DNA of 64,000 nt from Pseudomonadota bacterium (GTDB lineage Bacteria; Pseudomonadota; Alphaproteobacteria; Rhizobiales; Rhizobiaceae): contig JAEXYH010000078.1 of NCBI GenBank assembly GCA_023451735.1, positions 1 through 64,000 of the forward strand, in the 5' to 3' direction. The notes under the pieces are model-generated. The model was not told the DNA's origin. It made no database searches and was given only the letters and a program-made list of their open reading frames with translations. A program made the translations under genes and the position numbers. Numbering within the stretch: position 1 is the first letter of the stretch; each line of letters begins with the position of its first letter. Below, one piece after another: positions 49,890 to 60,525 of this stretch.

Positions 49890-51088
49890 GCCTGCGTTCC
49901 GCGGTAAACGACGGTGGCCGTGGCGATGGCGGCAATACCCTCGCGGCGACCGACGAATCCGATCGTCTCATTGGTCGTGGCCTTGACCGAGCAGCGATCA
50001 ACCGAGATGCCGAGGATGTCCGCCATGTTTTCGCGCATCTTGTCGCGATGGGGGCCGACCTTCGGTGCTTCGGCGATCAGTGAGACGTCGGCATTCATGA
50101 TCGTGCCCCCCTTTTCCCGCACGATCTTTGCCGCATGCTCGAGGAAGATTTTTGACGGCGCACCCTTCCACTGCATGTCGGACGGCGGGAAATGATCGCC
50201 GATATCGCCGGCTCCGCAAGTGGCGAGCAACGCGTCAGTCAAGGCGTGCAGCGCCACGTCCGCATCGGAATGGCCGGACAGTTTCTGGTCGTGCGGAATG
50301 AACACACCGCACAGCGTCACGCCGTCACCCTCGACCAGCTGATGGACATCGTAGCCGTTGCCGGTGCGGACATCGGGGAGGGGGGCAGCGTAAGACTGGT
50401 TGGTGAGCCTCTCGTCGGCCATGGTCATATCCCGTTTTACGGTGAGCTTGATATTGTCGACGGAACCTTCGACGATCGAAACCGGCATGCCGGCCCATTC
50501 GGCGATCGCCGCATCGTCGGTGAAGTCGTCGCGGCGAAGAGCCGCAGCCTTTTCGTGTGCCGAGCGGATTTCGGACAGTAGAAAACTTTGCGGTGTCTGG
50601 GCAGCGTAAAGGCCGGCGCGGGGAACCGTTTCGTGCACGAGGCCGTCGGTGCCGCGGCGCTTCAATGTGTCGGTGACGCTGACAGCGGGCAAGACTGCGT
50701 CGATGCCACTGTCGAAGGCCTCTGCAATACGGTCCAGCATCGCATGATCCACGAAGGGGCGTGCCGCATCATGGATCATCACATGGGTCGCTTCGGTTGA
50801 AGCCAAGGCCTTCAGCCCTTCGTGGACAGAGCGTTGCCTTGTGTCTCCGCCGAAAGTGAGAGTAACGCCAGCAGTTGGAAGCCCCGCGGTTGCCGCCGCG
50901 TAAAGCTCTTCGTCGTCCGGGTGGATGACAATCACGATCGGGCCGCGCCTTTGCCAACGAAGAAATGTATCCAGCGTATGGGCGATGACTGGACGGCCAC
51001 CGATCGGGCGGTACTGCTTCGGCCCCTCGTCCGGTGAGCCAGCTCTTTCCCCTCGTCCTGCTGCGACGATGACGATGCCGATTGTCAT
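49886..51088 (-). CDS. ispDF: IspDF bifunctional isoprenoid enzyme
   Basis: This is 400 residues, a fusion of IspD and IspF. Residues 1-230 are the cytidylyltransferase ([40 protein letters not shown]). Residues 245-400 are 2-C-methyl-D-erythritol 2,4-cyclodiphosphate synthase ([11 protein letters not shown] with metal ligands Asp-His, [18 protein letters not shown], and [14 protein letters not shown]). It performs two non-consecutive steps of the MEP pathway, leading to the prenyl diphosphates used by uppS. The fusion is typical of alphaproteobacteria. Confidence 0.97.
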   Translation of the reverse strand: MTIGIVIVAAGRGERAGSPDEGPKQYRPIGGRPVIAHTLDTFLRWQRRGPIVIVIHPDDEELYAAATAGLPTAGVTLTFGGDTRQRSVHEGLKALASTEATHVMIHDAARPFVDHAMLDRIAEAFDSGIDAVLPAVSVTDTLKRRGTDGLVHETVPRAGLYAAQTPQSFLLSEIRSAHEKAAALRRDDFTDDAAIAEWAGMPVSIVEGSVDNIKLTVKRDMTMADERLTNQSYAAPLPDVRTGNGYDVHQLVEGDGVTLCGVFIPHDQKLSGHSDADVALHALTDALLATCGAGDIGDHFPPSDMQWKGAPSKIFLEHAAKIVREKGGTIMNADVSLIAEAPKVGPHRDKMRENMADILGISVDRCSVKATTNETIGFVGRREGIAAIATATVVYRGTQA

Positions 51089-51253
51089 GGAGTTGCCGTT
51101 CCCGTTCTGTAGTCGAAAGCCGATAAGCGATTTGGATTGACAGGCCGAGAACTATAGCCTCAAAAGCCCTAATTCCAGCATGCAGCTTAAAAATAACGCA
51201 ATTCCGTAATTGCTCTTGGCAAACGCTGAATACCTGAATAAAAATAGTGCATA

Positions 51254-52282
51254 ATGCAGACTTGCCTGAAAGATCATCAATTGCATTGCAGCGATCTCGC
51301 CAAACCATTTCAGATCGGATCGGTCGCTGTCCGCAATCGGGCCGTGCTTGCGCCGATGTCGGGCGTAACGGACTTGGCTTTCCGTAAGTTGGCCTGGCGC
51401 TTCGGGGCCGGGCTCGTCGTCACCGAAATGGTGGCAAGTCGAGAACTCGCCATGAACAAGGGCGAGTCCTGGGCGCGGCTGAAGAATGCCGGGATGACGC
51501 CACATATGGTGCAGCTCGCCGGCCGCGAGGCACACTGGCTGGCCGAGGCGGCGAAGATCTCTGCCGATAATGGCGCCGATGTCATCGATATCAACATGGG
51601 ATGTCCCGCGAAAAAAGTCACCGGTGGTTATTCCGGATCTGCGCTGATGCGCGACCCGGATCATGCGCTATCGCTGATCGAGGCGACGGTGAAGGCCGTA
51701 TCGGTTCCGGTGACGGTGAAGATGCGGCTCGGCTGGGATCACGACAGTCTCAATGCGCCGCTGATCGCGCGTCGGGCGCAGGAGGCCGGTGTTCAGCTTG
51801 TTACCGTGCATGGACGCACCCGCATGCAATTCTACGAAGGCAAGGCGGATTGGGATGCCATCCATGCCGTCCGCGACGTGCTCACCATTCCGCTGATCGC
51901 CAATGGTGATGTGCAGACGCCGGAGGATGCCACGGAAATCCTGCGCCGTTCGGGTGCGGATGCGGTGATGGTCGGTCGTGGCGCACAGGGGCGGCCCTGG
52001 CATGTCGGCTGGCTTGCAGGACATGCGGCGCCGTCGGGCGCGGAAATCGGATCCATTGTTATAGAACACTACGAGGCGATGCTGGAGTTCTACGGCGTAG
52101 AAGCCGGACTTCGCCACGCCCGCAAACATCTCGGCTGGTATATCGAACGTCAGGATTGCGACATCGCGGCAGAAGACAAGGCCGCGATCATGATGTCTCG
52201 TGATCCGGCCGACGTTATCCGGCGTCTTTCATCCGTTTTTGAAAACGGCGCACCACTACCGGCCCGCAAGGAGGCTGCATGA
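51254..52282 (+). CDS. dusB: tRNA-dihydrouridine synthase (NifR3 family)
   Basis: This is 342 residues, an FMN TIM-barrel enzyme that reduces uridine in tRNA D-loops. Motifs: [40 protein letters not shown] with the catalytic Cys, [22 protein letters not shown] and [11 protein letters not shown]. The start at 51254 has no clear ribosome-binding site, and a TTG nine codons on is possible. It is the first gene of the dusB-ntrB-ntrC operon, the arrangement first described as nifR3-ntrBC. Confidence 0.94.
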   Translation: MQTCLKDHQLHCSDLAKPFQIGSVAVRNRAVLAPMSGVTDLAFRKLAWRFGAGLVVTEMVASRELAMNKGESWARLKNAGMTPHMVQLAGREAHWLAEAAKISADNGADVIDINMGCPAKKVTGGYSGSALMRDPDHALSLIEATVKAVSVPVTVKMRLGWDHDSLNAPLIARRAQEAGVQLVTVHGRTRMQFYEGKADWDAIHAVRDVLTIPLIANGDVQTPEDATEILRRSGADAVMVGRGAQGRPWHVGWLAGHAAPSGAEIGSIVIEHYEAMLEFYGVEAGLRHARKHLGWYIERQDCDIAAEDKAAIMMSRDPADVIRRLSSVFENGAPLPARKEAA

Positions 52283-53427
52283 CAAAGTCCGCCGTTCAGG
52301 ATGCTGCCCATGGGCAGGCGCTGGCCATGGCCGTCCTCAATTCCGTGCAGAACCCGGTCATTCTGGTCGATCCTGCAGGCAAGATCGCATTTGCCAACTG
52401 GGAGGCGGAATCCTTCTTTGGGGCGAGTGCGGCACATCTCGCCAAATACGAGATTTCAAGTTTCATTCCGTTCGGCAGCCCGCTTCTGGCACTGATCGAT
52501 CAGGTGCGGGAGCGCAAGGCGCCCGTCAATGAGTATCGCGTCGACCTGTCTTCGCCAAAGCTCGGGCAGGAGAAACTGGTCGATCTTTATGTCGCGCCTG
52601 TCGTCAGTGAGCCTGGTTCGGTCGTCGTCGTGTTCCAGGAACGCTCGATGGCGGACAAGATCGATCGGCAGCTGACCCATCGTGCGGCCGCCCGTTCTGT
52701 CACCGGGCTTGCGTCGATGCTGGCGCATGAGATCAAGAACCCGCTTTCCGGTATCCGCGGCGCGGCGCAGCTCTTGGAAACGGTCGTGCCGGATGATGAC
52801 CGCCCGCTGACACGGCTGATCTGCGACGAGACCGACCGGATCGTCTCGCTGGTCGACCGGATGGAAGTGTTTTCCGACGAGCGCCCTGTCGACCGCGTGC
52901 CGCTCAACATTCATTCCGTGCTCGATCACGTGAAGGCTGTCGCCAAAGCCGGCTTTGCACGCGAGATCAAGATCTCCGAGATGTACGATCCGTCGTTGCC
53001 GCCGGTCTATGCCAATCGTGACCAGCTGGTTCAGGTGTTTCTCAACCTGATCAAGAATGCATCGGAGGCCGTGGACGGCCAGCCTGATGCGGAAATCATG
53101 CTGACGACCGCCTATCGTCCCGGTATCCGTCTTTCGGTTGCAGGCACGCGGGATAAGATTTCCCTGCCGCTGGAATTCTGCGTCATCGACAATGGTCCCG
53201 GTGTGCCGGCCGACCTTGTTCCCAATCTCTTCGATCCGTTCATCACGACCAAGACCAACGGTTCCGGCCTCGGGCTGGCGCTGGTCGCCAAGATCATCGG
53301 CGGCCATGGCGGCATTGTCGAATGCGACAGCCAGGCCCGCCGGACCATATTCCGTGTTCTGATGCCCATGCACAAGGAAGAGGCCGGTGACGGCCGCACC
53401 TTGAACCTCACAGGAAGCGAAAAATGA
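52279..53427 (+). CDS. ntrB: NtrB, nitrogen-regulation sensor histidine kinase
   Basis: This is 382 residues, a cytoplasmic kinase without membrane helices. A PAS domain covers about 12-130 ([20 protein letters not shown]). The H-box [20 protein letters not shown] places the phosphorylated His at 150; the N-box LIKNASEA, G1 [10 protein letters not shown] and G2 [12 protein letters not shown] complete the ATPase domain. It phosphorylates or dephosphorylates NtrC under control of a PII protein. ATGA overlaps couple it to dusB and ntrC. Confidence 0.97.
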   Translation: MTKSAVQDAAHGQALAMAVLNSVQNPVILVDPAGKIAFANWEAESFFGASAAHLAKYEISSFIPFGSPLLALIDQVRERKAPVNEYRVDLSSPKLGQEKLVDLYVAPVVSEPGSVVVVFQERSMADKIDRQLTHRAAARSVTGLASMLAHEIKNPLSGIRGAAQLLETVVPDDDRPLTRLICDETDRIVSLVDRMEVFSDERPVDRVPLNIHSVLDHVKAVAKAGFAREIKISEMYDPSLPPVYANRDQLVQVFLNLIKNASEAVDGQPDAEIMLTTAYRPGIRLSVAGTRDKISLPLEFCVIDNGPGVPADLVPNLFDPFITTKTNGSGLGLALVAKIIGGHGGIVECDSQARRTIFRVLMPMHKEEAGDGRTLNLTGSEK

Positions 53428-54875
53428 CTGCCACGATCCTTGTCGCCGACGACGACGCGGCCATCCGTACTGTCCTGAACCAGGCCCTGACGCGGGCCGG
53501 TTACGAGGTACGCATCACTTCGAATGCCGCCACGCTGTGGCGCTGGGTTTCGGCCGGCGAAGGCGATCTCGTCGTGACCGATGTCGTCATGCCGGACGAA
53601 AACGCCTTCGATCTTCTGCCGCGTATCAAGAAGGCACGTCCGGACCTGCCGGTGCTCGTCATGAGCGCGCAGAACACCTTCATGACCGCAATTCGCGCGT
53701 CGGAAAAAGGTGCCTACGATTATCTGCCGAAGCCGTTCGATTTGACAGAACTGATCGCGATCATCGGCCGGGCGCTGGCCGAGCCGAAGCGCAAGCCTGC
53801 CCGTCTCGACGACGACATGCAGGATGGCATGCCCCTCGTCGGTCGTTCTGCTGCAATGCAGGAAATCTACCGCGTTCTTGCCCGCCTGATGCAGACGGAC
53901 CTGACACTGATGATTACCGGTGAATCGGGTACAGGCAAGGAACTGGTCGCGCGCGCGCTGCATGATTACGGGAAGCGCCGCAACGGTCCTTTCGTTGCGA
54001 TCAACATGGCGGCCATCCCGCGTGATCTGATCGAATCGGAACTTTTCGGTCACGAGAAGGGCGCTTTCACCGGTGCGCAAAACCGCTCAACCGGCCGCTT
54101 CGAGCAGGCCGAAGGCGGCACGCTGTTCCTGGACGAGATCGGTGACATGCCGATGGATGCCCAGACGCGTCTTCTGCGCGTGCTGCAGCAGGGTGAATAT
54201 ACGACGGTCGGCGGGCGTACCCCCATCCGCACGGATGTGCGTATTGTCGCCGCCACCAACAAGGATCTGAAGCACCTGATCAATCAGGGCCTGTTCCGCG
54301 AAGATCTCTATTATCGCCTCAACGTCGTACCGCTGCGCCTGCCGCCGCTGCGCGACCGCGCCGAGGATATTGCCGACCTCGTCCGTCACTTCATGCAGAT
54401 GGCGGAGAAGGAAGGTCTCGACGGCAAGCGTTTCGACAACGAGGCGCTGGACGTGATGAAGGCCTATGCCTGGCCCGGCAACGTCCGCGAACTGGAAAAT
54501 CTGGTGCGCCGCCTGATGGCGCTCTATCCGCAGGAAGTGATCACCCGCGAAATCATCGATACCGAGTTGCGGTCTGACGTTCCCGACAGCCCTATCGACA
54601 AGGTGAACCCCCGCGGCGGTTCGCTGACCATTGCGCAAGCGGTGGAAGAGAACATGCGGAGTTATTTTGCGAGCTTCGGTGACAACCTCCCGCCGCCTGG
54701 CCTTTATGATCGCGTGTTAACGGAGGTGGAATATCCGCTAATCCTCGCGGCGCTAACGGCAACCCGCGGCAACCAGATCAAAGCGGCCGATCTGCTTGGT
54801 CTCAACCGCAATACGCTGCGCAAGAAAATCCGCGAATTGGGCGTATCGGTCTATCGCAGTTCGCGTTCCGCGTAA
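53424..54875 (+). CDS. ntrC: NtrC, sigma-54-dependent nitrogen response regulator
   Basis: This is 483 residues: receiver with phospho-acceptor Asp53 ([10 protein letters not shown]), AAA+ domain with Walker A GESGTGKE at 166-173, the sigma-54 contact motif GAFTGA at 213-218, and Walker [10 protein letters not shown]. The C-terminal Fis-type helix-turn-helix ([20 protein letters not shown], then [14 protein letters not shown]) binds enhancers. It activates nitrogen-assimilation genes and, in relatives, the Aap permease. A U-less hairpin separates it from the convergent SCO gene. Confidence 0.98.
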   Translation: MTATILVADDDAAIRTVLNQALTRAGYEVRITSNAATLWRWVSAGEGDLVVTDVVMPDENAFDLLPRIKKARPDLPVLVMSAQNTFMTAIRASEKGAYDYLPKPFDLTELIAIIGRALAEPKRKPARLDDDMQDGMPLVGRSAAMQEIYRVLARLMQTDLTLMITGESGTGKELVARALHDYGKRRNGPFVAINMAAIPRDLIESELFGHEKGAFTGAQNRSTGRFEQAEGGTLFLDEIGDMPMDAQTRLLRVLQQGEYTTVGGRTPIRTDVRIVAATNKDLKHLINQGLFREDLYYRLNVVPLRLPPLRDRAEDIADLVRHFMQMAEKEGLDGKRFDNEALDVMKAYAWPGNVRELENLVRRLMALYPQEVITREIIDTELRSDVPDSPIDKVNPRGGSLTIAQAVEENMRSYFASFGDNLPPPGLYDRVLTEVEYPLILAALTATRGNQIKAADLLGLNRNTLRKKIRELGVSVYRSSRSA

Positions 54876-54887
54876 GTTTGCATTCCG

Positions 54888-54910
54888 GGCGCCGGATCCT
54901 GTCCGGCGCC
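54888..54910. repeat. Stem-loop between convergent ntrC and SCO genes
   Basis: A 9-bp perfect GC stem (54888-54896 with 54902-54910, 5-nt loop) is centred between the two stop codons. It lacks a U-tract in both directions, so it is probably a weak terminator or RNA-end stabiliser. Confidence 0.5.
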
Positions 54911-54924
54911 TGATCAGGAGCCCG

Positions 54925-55512
54925 TTACAAAAGCGTGCTGCGGATCTTTCTAACCGCCTCGTCGGAATCGGCCCCATAGGGGATGAGGCCTTTCAGGCGG
55001 CCATCTGCTCCGATCAGAAACAGGTCCATCGTGTGGCTCATGGAGTAGCCGCCGCTCTTGTTCGGCACTTTTTCCGCAAAGGCCCGCCAGCCGGTAATGA
55101 CGCGCTTCATTTCTTCCGGTGTACCGGTTACCCCGGTAATCCGATCCGAAAAGGCTGTGACGTAACTGTTCATAATCTCCGGCGTGTCCCGTTCCGGATC
55201 GACGGTGAACAGATAGCTCTTGATCGGTGCGCCATCGTCGCCAAGCTCCTTAAGGTATCCGGCGACTTCGAAAAGCGTCGTCGGGCAGACTTCAGGGCAG
55301 TGCGTGTAGCCGAAATAGACCAGTGAAGGGTTTCCCTTGAATATCGACTGGTCAACGGATTCTCCCTGGTCGTTGATCAGGGAGAAGGCGGTGTCGAACT
55401 TACTGTTTCGAGGTTCATCCTTGAAGGTGAAGAACAGTATTCCGACAAGCACGCAGAAGAAGATCGCCGAGATTGTCGTGGCGATCAGCATGAACGGGTT
55501 CTTGGTCGTCAT
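54925..55512 (-). CDS. SCO1/SenC family copper chaperone
   Basis: This is a 195-residue membrane-anchored periplasmic protein. One N-terminal helix (LIATTISAIFFCVLVGILFF) anchors a thioredoxin-like domain with copper-binding Cys72 and Cys76 in GYTHCPEVCP and the third ligand His159 in SMSHTMDLF. Family members load CuA into cytochrome c oxidase or act as thiol reductases. It overlaps the PCuAC gene by ATGA, which strongly ties it to copper delivery. Confidence 0.93.
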   Translation of the reverse strand: MTTKNPFMLIATTISAIFFCVLVGILFFTFKDEPRNSKFDTAFSLINDQGESVDQSIFKGNPSLVYFGYTHCPEVCPTTLFEVAGYLKELGDDGAPIKSYLFTVDPERDTPEIMNSYVTAFSDRITGVTGTPEEMKRVITGWRAFAEKVPNKSGGYSMSHTMDLFLIGADGRLKGLIPYGADSDEAVRKIRSTLL

Positions 55513-55997
55513 TTGCCATGTCCCGCATGCGCTTCAGAGCCTTTGTCGCCAGCGACTGGACCGACCGCAAACTCGACGTCGACCGATCCCGCCTTCTCGA
55601 AAACTAGGGTGGCCTTTACCATCTCGCCTTCCTTGAACGGTTGCTGCACATTCATGAACATCAGGTGATAGCTCCCGGGCTTGAGTTCGACTGTAGAGTT
55701 TGCCGGGATGGCAATGCCGCCGTTTAGTTCGCGCATTTCCATCACGGCGCCATTCATCTTCATCTCATGCAGTTCGACACTGGCGGCCCGCTCTGATGCC
55801 ACGCTGACCAGACGGTCGGCCGGGCCGTTATTGACGATCTTGAAATAGCCACCGCCAACCTTGGCCATGGGCAGCATTGCGCGGGAATAGGGGTGACCGA
55901 TCTCGATCTGGCCAAGCTTGAATTCATGAGCCTGGGCCGAGCCCATTGAGAGCATCGAGCCAAGCATGGCGTAGGCGGCGAACTTCTTGACGAACAT
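55509..55997 (-). CDS. PCuAC periplasmic copper chaperone
   Basis: This is 162 residues with signal peptide cleaved near AQA|HEFKLG (residue 23). The copper-site residues are spread as in the family: Met41/Met44 (RAMLPMAKVGGGYF), then ELHEMKMNGAVMEMREL, and the C-terminal PGSYHLMFMNVQQPFKEGE. A His-containing tail HAGHGK ends the protein. It delivers Cu(I) to cytochrome oxidases. The ATG at 55997 has CGGAGA upstream; a longer open frame is rejected as non-coding. Confidence 0.93.
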   Translation of the reverse strand: MFVKKFAAYAMLGSMLSMGSAQAHEFKLGQIEIGHPYSRAMLPMAKVGGGYFKIVNNGPADRLVSVASERAASVELHEMKMNGAVMEMRELNGGIAIPANSTVELKPGSYHLMFMNVQQPFKEGEMVKATLVFEKAGSVDVEFAVGPVAGDKGSEAHAGHGK

Positions 55998-56130
55998 GGA
56001 TATCTCCGAAGGAACAGTTTGGTTGGCTCCGGCCTGCGGGAGGCGAGGCGATGCGCTCCGGCAGTGGCCAACGTGATGATTAAATGCAGGATGGATGCGC
56101 CGCGCTGAAATGAGCGACTGGCATGCCCGG

Positions 56131-56535
56131 TCAGGAAACGAAAGGAGGTCCGCGCGCATCGGGCGATATGTGCCGAGGAGCTTGTACTGGCGTGGACAAG
56201 CCCGGGAAAGTGATGCGTTCCGATGTCGCCGTTGCTGATGGTTGCAGCAAAATGCTCGGGGTGAGGATGGCTCCCGCAACAGATGATGCCAGGCGGCACA
56301 GGGTGGCGCAGGGGCACTCGACACTTCTCTTAAACGGATTATCTGCCCCGGCCGGGGCCGCATCGAAGACGCCGGATGCTCCGCACATGACATGAAGTTG
56401 GTCTTGCACAACGACCGATGTCGATGCTCTGGCCAGGTTTCCGGTAAATCCCTGAAATGCCAACAGATAGGCGAGGGCTACAGCCAGTGCTGTAGCCAAT
56501 ACCCTGTCCGAGAGGATTTGCCGCATCGCCTTCAT
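56131..56535 (-). CDS. DUF2946-like hypothetical protein of the copper cluster
   Basis: This is 134 residues: a basic start, one hydrophobic segment (VLATALAVALAYLLAFQGF), then a Cys-containing region with VMCGASG and VECPCATLCRLAS, and a Pro-rich end with RGPPFVS. The layout (helix, cysteines, terminal RGPP) resembles the DUF2946 family found with copper genes in proteobacteria. Metal handling is inference. The ATG at 56535 is chosen for the membrane segment that follows. It is upstream of PCuAC and SCO on the same strand. Confidence 0.65.
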   Translation of the reverse strand: MKAMRQILSDRVLATALAVALAYLLAFQGFTGNLARASTSVVVQDQLHVMCGASGVFDAAPAGADNPFKRSVECPCATLCRLASSVAGAILTPSILLQPSATATSERITFPGLSTPVQAPRHISPDARGPPFVS

Positions 56536-56900
56536 ATGATTTCCATGCCACAGGACGAAGATAAAGTCACCGGTGCGATGAAGTTGCACATGCGGCGCGT
56601 TGCCGCTTCGCATGGAGACGTGCTCTTTTTTGCGATAGATTCATATACCACTTTCACGACTGTCTTTTTTCGTGGACATCCACTCATTGTGATGGGCCGA
56701 GATCACTGGTTGCTTGACAGCTGGACATGATCGTTGCATTTTCGCCACAATGCGTTGCTTAGAGGTCACGCAGGTGCCCTAGTTGGACCGGCAGCGTTTT
56801 TTTCGGTCGGAGCGACGGACTCCTCTTTCGGTGAATTTAAAGCGTCTTTCCACATGTGGTTAGGCGATAAGTTGGTTGGTCCCAGAGCGGGAGGGATATG
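56536..56900. promoter_or_regulatory. Divergent intergenic region between the copper cluster and ntrY
   Basis: This 365-bp stretch must contain promoters in both directions. The clearest element is a TTGACA hexamer on the plus strand at 56714-56719, but the matching -10 (CATTTT) is poor. A T7 run occurs at about 56798 without a proper stem. No further gene is supported. Confidence 0.4.
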
Positions 56901-59171
56901 ATGGTGGACGGCGGGACGGCACCCCTTGCCGACGCTCAATCTGCGACCTTCATTCAGGATCGTCGCGCCTCTTTCGCTTTGCCGGGTATTCTGCTGGCGA
57001 GTGGCGCGCTCGTTTGCGCAATCTTGACACTGCTCGTTCTTCTTGGGCTGACGCCGATTGCGCCGACCGGAAATGTGGTCATCGCGTCTGCCGTCATCAA
57101 TTCGCTGTTCATTATCGGCCTGATGTATCTCATCGGGCGCGAGGTCACCCGGCTGTTTCGTGCCAGAAATCGCGGAAGGGCCGCAGCGCGCCTGCATGTT
57201 CGCATCGTTGGCCTGTTTTCGATCGTGGCCATCACGCCGGCAGTGCTGGTCGCGATATTTGCAAGTCTGACGCTGAATGTCGGTCTTGATCGCTGGTTTT
57301 CGTTGCGCACGCAATCGATCGTGCAGTCGTCGCAGGATATCGCGCGCGCCTACATGATGGAGAATGCGAGCTATCTGCAGGGCCAGACGGTTTCGATGTC
57401 CAACGATCTCGAACGTAATCGGGCGATGTTCTATCTCGATCGTACCGGGTTTCTCGACCTGATGACCCGGCAGGCCCGCGGGCGCGGGATGCTCGGAGCC
57501 TTCCTCGTGCAGGAAGACGGACAGGCTATAGCGCAGGCCGACATCAAGACCGAACGGCCGCTGCCGGCCATCCCGTCGGATGCGCTGAAGTCGGCCGCCG
57601 GTGGCCAGCCGACGCTTATCCCTCCCGGCATCACCAATCTTGTCGGAGCCGTGATGAAGACGGATGCGATATCCGGAACATTCCTCTACACGATCCGTGC
57701 CGTCGATCCCAAAGTCATGAACGCCATGCGGCTGATGGAGGAGAACACCGCCGAATACAAGGCGATGGAAGCTGGCCGCAGTTCGCTCCAGTTTGCCTTT
57801 GCGATCCTCTATCTCGGCTTTGCGCTGATCGTTCTTCTGGCCGCCATCTGGGCTGCGATCGCTGTTGCCGACCGTATCGTGCGGCCGATCCGCCTTCTGA
57901 TCAGCGCAGCCGATGCCGTCGGCAGCGGCAATCTCAATGTCGTCGTCCCCGTTCGCGCTGCCGATGGTGACGTCGGCAGCCTTTCGCGTACCTTCAACAA
58001 AATGATCTCCGAAATCCGCACCCAGCAGGACGAGATTCTTGAGGCCAAGGACGAAGTCGATGATCGCCGCCGCTTCATCGAAGCCGTGCTTTCCGGTGTC
58101 ACAGCAGCCGTAATCGGGGTGGACGACAGGCGTATCAGTATCGTCAATCCTTCTGCGGAAGAGATGCTCGGCATCGGCCAGGAGGGCCTTATCGGCAGGA
58201 CGTTGCAGGAGATCGTGCCCGAAATCGACCATGTTCTGACCGAAGCGACGACGCGATCCCGCGGGGAATTCCGCAAGGAAGTGAACCTGATGCGCAACGG
58301 CAAGGAACGTACATTGTCTGTTCAGGTCACGCGCGAAGAACAGCGAACATCCAGTGACTCCTATGTGATCACACTGGATGACATTACCGATCTCGTCATC
58401 GCTCAGCGCTCCACCGCCTGGGCGGATGTGGCGAGGCGCATCGCCCACGAAATCAAGAACCCGTTGACGCCGATCCAGCTTTCGGCCGAACGCCTGAAGC
58501 GGCGTTACGGCAAGCAGATCGACGAGAGCGACCGGGCGGTTTTCGACCAATGCACGGATACGATCGTGCGTCAGGTCGGCGATATCGGTCGTATGGTCGA
58601 CGAATTTTCGTCCTTTGCCCGCATGCCGAAGCCGTCGAAGGAAATCACCGATCTCAGAGGCATCCTGAAGGATTCGATCTTCCTGCGCGAGATGGGTACG
58701 ACGCATGTCGACTTTATTCGCGAGCTTGGCGACGAACCGCTCAATGGGCTGTTCGACGGACGTATGCTCGGCCAGGCTTTCGGCAATCTCGTCAAGAACG
58801 CCGTTGAAGCGATCGAGATGGTGCCGGCGGACGAGGAGCGTGACGGGCGCAAGGTGATGGTTCGCTCTACCTATGACAAGGCCCGCGATCTTTTCGTAGT
58901 GGATGTGGTCGACAATGGCATCGGCCTGCCGACCGAAAACCGCCACCGGATCCTCGAACCCTATATGACGATGCGCGAAAAGGGCACGGGTCTTGGCCTC
59001 GCCATCGTCAAGAAGATTATTGAAGAACATGGGGGGCAGCTCGAACTGCACGATGCCCCTTCCGATTTCGATCATGGCAAGGGCGCCATGATCAGGGTGC
59101 TTCTGCCGCATGTCGATGCGGCCACCGCGCCTGTTCCGGATAAAGACAAGGAAGTTGCTTATGGCGTCTGA
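56901..59171 (+). CDS. ntrY: NtrY, membrane sensor histidine kinase
   Basis: This is 756 residues. Several N-terminal membrane helices and a periplasmic region fill about the first 320 residues (a further helix lies near FAFAILYLGFALIVLLAAIW). A HAMP domain (DRIVRPIRLLISAADAVGSG), a PAS domain (VLSGVTAAVIGVDDRRISIV) and the kinase core follow: His516 in [21 protein letters not shown]-box LVKNAVEAIE, VVDNGIGLP and GTGLGLAIVKKI. It phosphorylates NtrX. ATG at 56901 suits the GGAGG spacing better than the ATG directly before it. It overlaps ntrX by 11 bp. Confidence 0.96.
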   Translation: MVDGGTAPLADAQSATFIQDRRASFALPGILLASGALVCAILTLLVLLGLTPIAPTGNVVIASAVINSLFIIGLMYLIGREVTRLFRARNRGRAAARLHVRIVGLFSIVAITPAVLVAIFASLTLNVGLDRWFSLRTQSIVQSSQDIARAYMMENASYLQGQTVSMSNDLERNRAMFYLDRTGFLDLMTRQARGRGMLGAFLVQEDGQAIAQADIKTERPLPAIPSDALKSAAGGQPTLIPPGITNLVGAVMKTDAISGTFLYTIRAVDPKVMNAMRLMEENTAEYKAMEAGRSSLQFAFAILYLGFALIVLLAAIWAAIAVADRIVRPIRLLISAADAVGSGNLNVVVPVRAADGDVGSLSRTFNKMISEIRTQQDEILEAKDEVDDRRRFIEAVLSGVTAAVIGVDDRRISIVNPSAEEMLGIGQEGLIGRTLQEIVPEIDHVLTEATTRSRGEFRKEVNLMRNGKERTLSVQVTREEQRTSSDSYVITLDDITDLVIAQRSTAWADVARRIAHEIKNPLTPIQLSAERLKRRYGKQIDESDRAVFDQCTDTIVRQVGDIGRMVDEFSSFARMPKPSKEITDLRGILKDSIFLREMGTTHVDFIRELGDEPLNGLFDGRMLGQAFGNLVKNAVEAIEMVPADEERDGRKVMVRSTYDKARDLFVVDVVDNGIGLPTENRHRILEPYMTMREKGTGLGLAIVKKIIEEHGGQLELHDAPSDFDHGKGAMIRVLLPHVDAATAPVPDKDKEVAYGV

Positions 59172-60525
59172 CATTCTGGTCGTCGATGACGAGGCGGATA
59201 TCCGCGAGATCGTTTCGGGCATCCTCTCTGACGAGGGGCACGAAACACGGATGGCGCATGACAGCGATAGCGCCCTGGCGGCGATTTCCGACCGTGTGCC
59301 GCGACTGGTTTTCCTCGACATCTGGATGCAGGGTTCAAAGCTCGATGGTCTGGCATTGCTGGACGAGGTCAAGAGCCGCCATCCGGACCTTCCGGTGGTA
59401 ATGATCTCCGGTCACGGCAATGTCGAGACGGCGGTGTCCGCGATCAAGCGCGGCGCTTTCGATTTCATCGAGAAGCCGTTCAAGGCGGATCGCCTGATCC
59501 TGATCGCGGAGCGGGCGCTGGAAAACTCCAAGCTGAAACGCGAGGTTTCCGAACTCAAGAAGCGCACCGGCGATGCCGCCGAGCTGGTCGGAACGTCGGT
59601 CGCCGTTTCCCAGCTTCGCCAGACGATCGAGAAGGTTGCGCCGACCAATAGCCGCATCATGATCCTCGGCCCGTCTGGATCGGGCAAGGAACTCGTTGCC
59701 CGGATGATCCATCGCAAGTCGTCGCGTGCGTCAGGCCCGTTCGTGGCGCTCAATGCGGCCACGATCACGCCTGACCGCATGGAGGTGGCGCTATTCGGTA
59801 CCGAAGGCACGCCCGGCCAGGCGCGCAAGATCGGCGCTCTGGAGGAGGCTCATCGCGGCATTCTCTATCTCGACGAAATCGGCGAGATGCCGCGCGAGAC
59901 GCAGAACAAGATTCTTCGCGTGCTCGTCGACCAGCAATTCGAGCGCGTCGGCGGGTCGAAGCGGGTGAAGGTCGATGTCCGCATCATTTCCTCCACCGCC
60001 TATAATCTCGAAAGCCTGATCTCCGAGGGCGCTTTTCGTGAGGATCTCTACCATCGGCTGGCGGTGGTTCCGGTCAAGGTGCCCGCGCTTGCAGAACGTC
60101 GTGAAGATATTCCTTTCCTCGTCGATATGTTCATGCGGCAGGTGTCAGAGCAGGCTGGTATCCGCCCGCGCAAGATCGGCGACGATGCGATGGCTGTGCT
60201 GCAGGCCCATGACTGGCCGGGCAATATCCGCCAGCTGCGCAACAATATCGAACGGCTGATGATCTTGGCTCGCACGGATGGCCCCGACACGGCAATTTCC
60301 GCCGACATGCTGCCGACGGATCTCGGCGACATGCTGCCGAAGGTTTCCTCCAAGGGTGACGTCCACATCATGACACTTCCATTGAGAGAAGCGCGCGAAA
60401 TGTTCGAGCGGGATTACCTGATCGCCCAGATCAACCGCTTCGGCGGCAATATCTCCCGCACCGCCGAGTTTGTCGGCATGGAGCGCTCGGCGCTGCACCG
60501 CAAGCTGAAATCGCTCGGCGTCTAA
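59161..60525 (+). CDS. ntrX: NtrX, response regulator lacking the GAFTGA motif
   Basis: This is 454 residues. The receiver has Asp53 (VFLDIWMQGSK) and the AAA+ domain has Walker A GPSGSGKE at 170-177. In place of GAFTGA the loop reads LFGTEGTPGQARKIGALEEA, so direct activation of sigma-54 holoenzyme is unlikely. Walker B (LYLDEIGEMP) is intact. The C-terminal Fis-type helix (FGGNISRTAEFVGMERSALH) binds DNA. It works with NtrY in nitrogen, redox or envelope signalling in alphaproteobacteria. The start overlaps the ntrY end. Confidence 0.95.
   Translation: MASDILVVDDEADIREIVSGILSDEGHETRMAHDSDSALAAISDRVPRLVFLDIWMQGSKLDGLALLDEVKSRHPDLPVVMISGHGNVETAVSAIKRGAFDFIEKPFKADRLILIAERALENSKLKREVSELKKRTGDAAELVGTSVAVSQLRQTIEKVAPTNSRIMILGPSGSGKELVARMIHRKSSRASGPFVALNAATITPDRMEVALFGTEGTPGQARKIGALEEAHRGILYLDEIGEMPRETQNKILRVLVDQQFERVGGSKRVKVDVRIISSTAYNLESLISEGAFREDLYHRLAVVPVKVPALAERREDIPFLVDMFMRQVSEQAGIRPRKIGDDAMAVLQAHDWPGNIRQLRNNIERLMILARTDGPDTAISADMLPTDLGDMLPKVSSKGDVHIMTLPLREAREMFERDYLIAQINRFGGNISRTAEFVGMERSALHRKLKSLGV

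Noticed and set aside
56766..59372. Minus-strand open frame of 868 codons opposite ntrY
   Set aside because: ntrY has all kinase motifs. The opposite frame has no domain and an abnormal composition.
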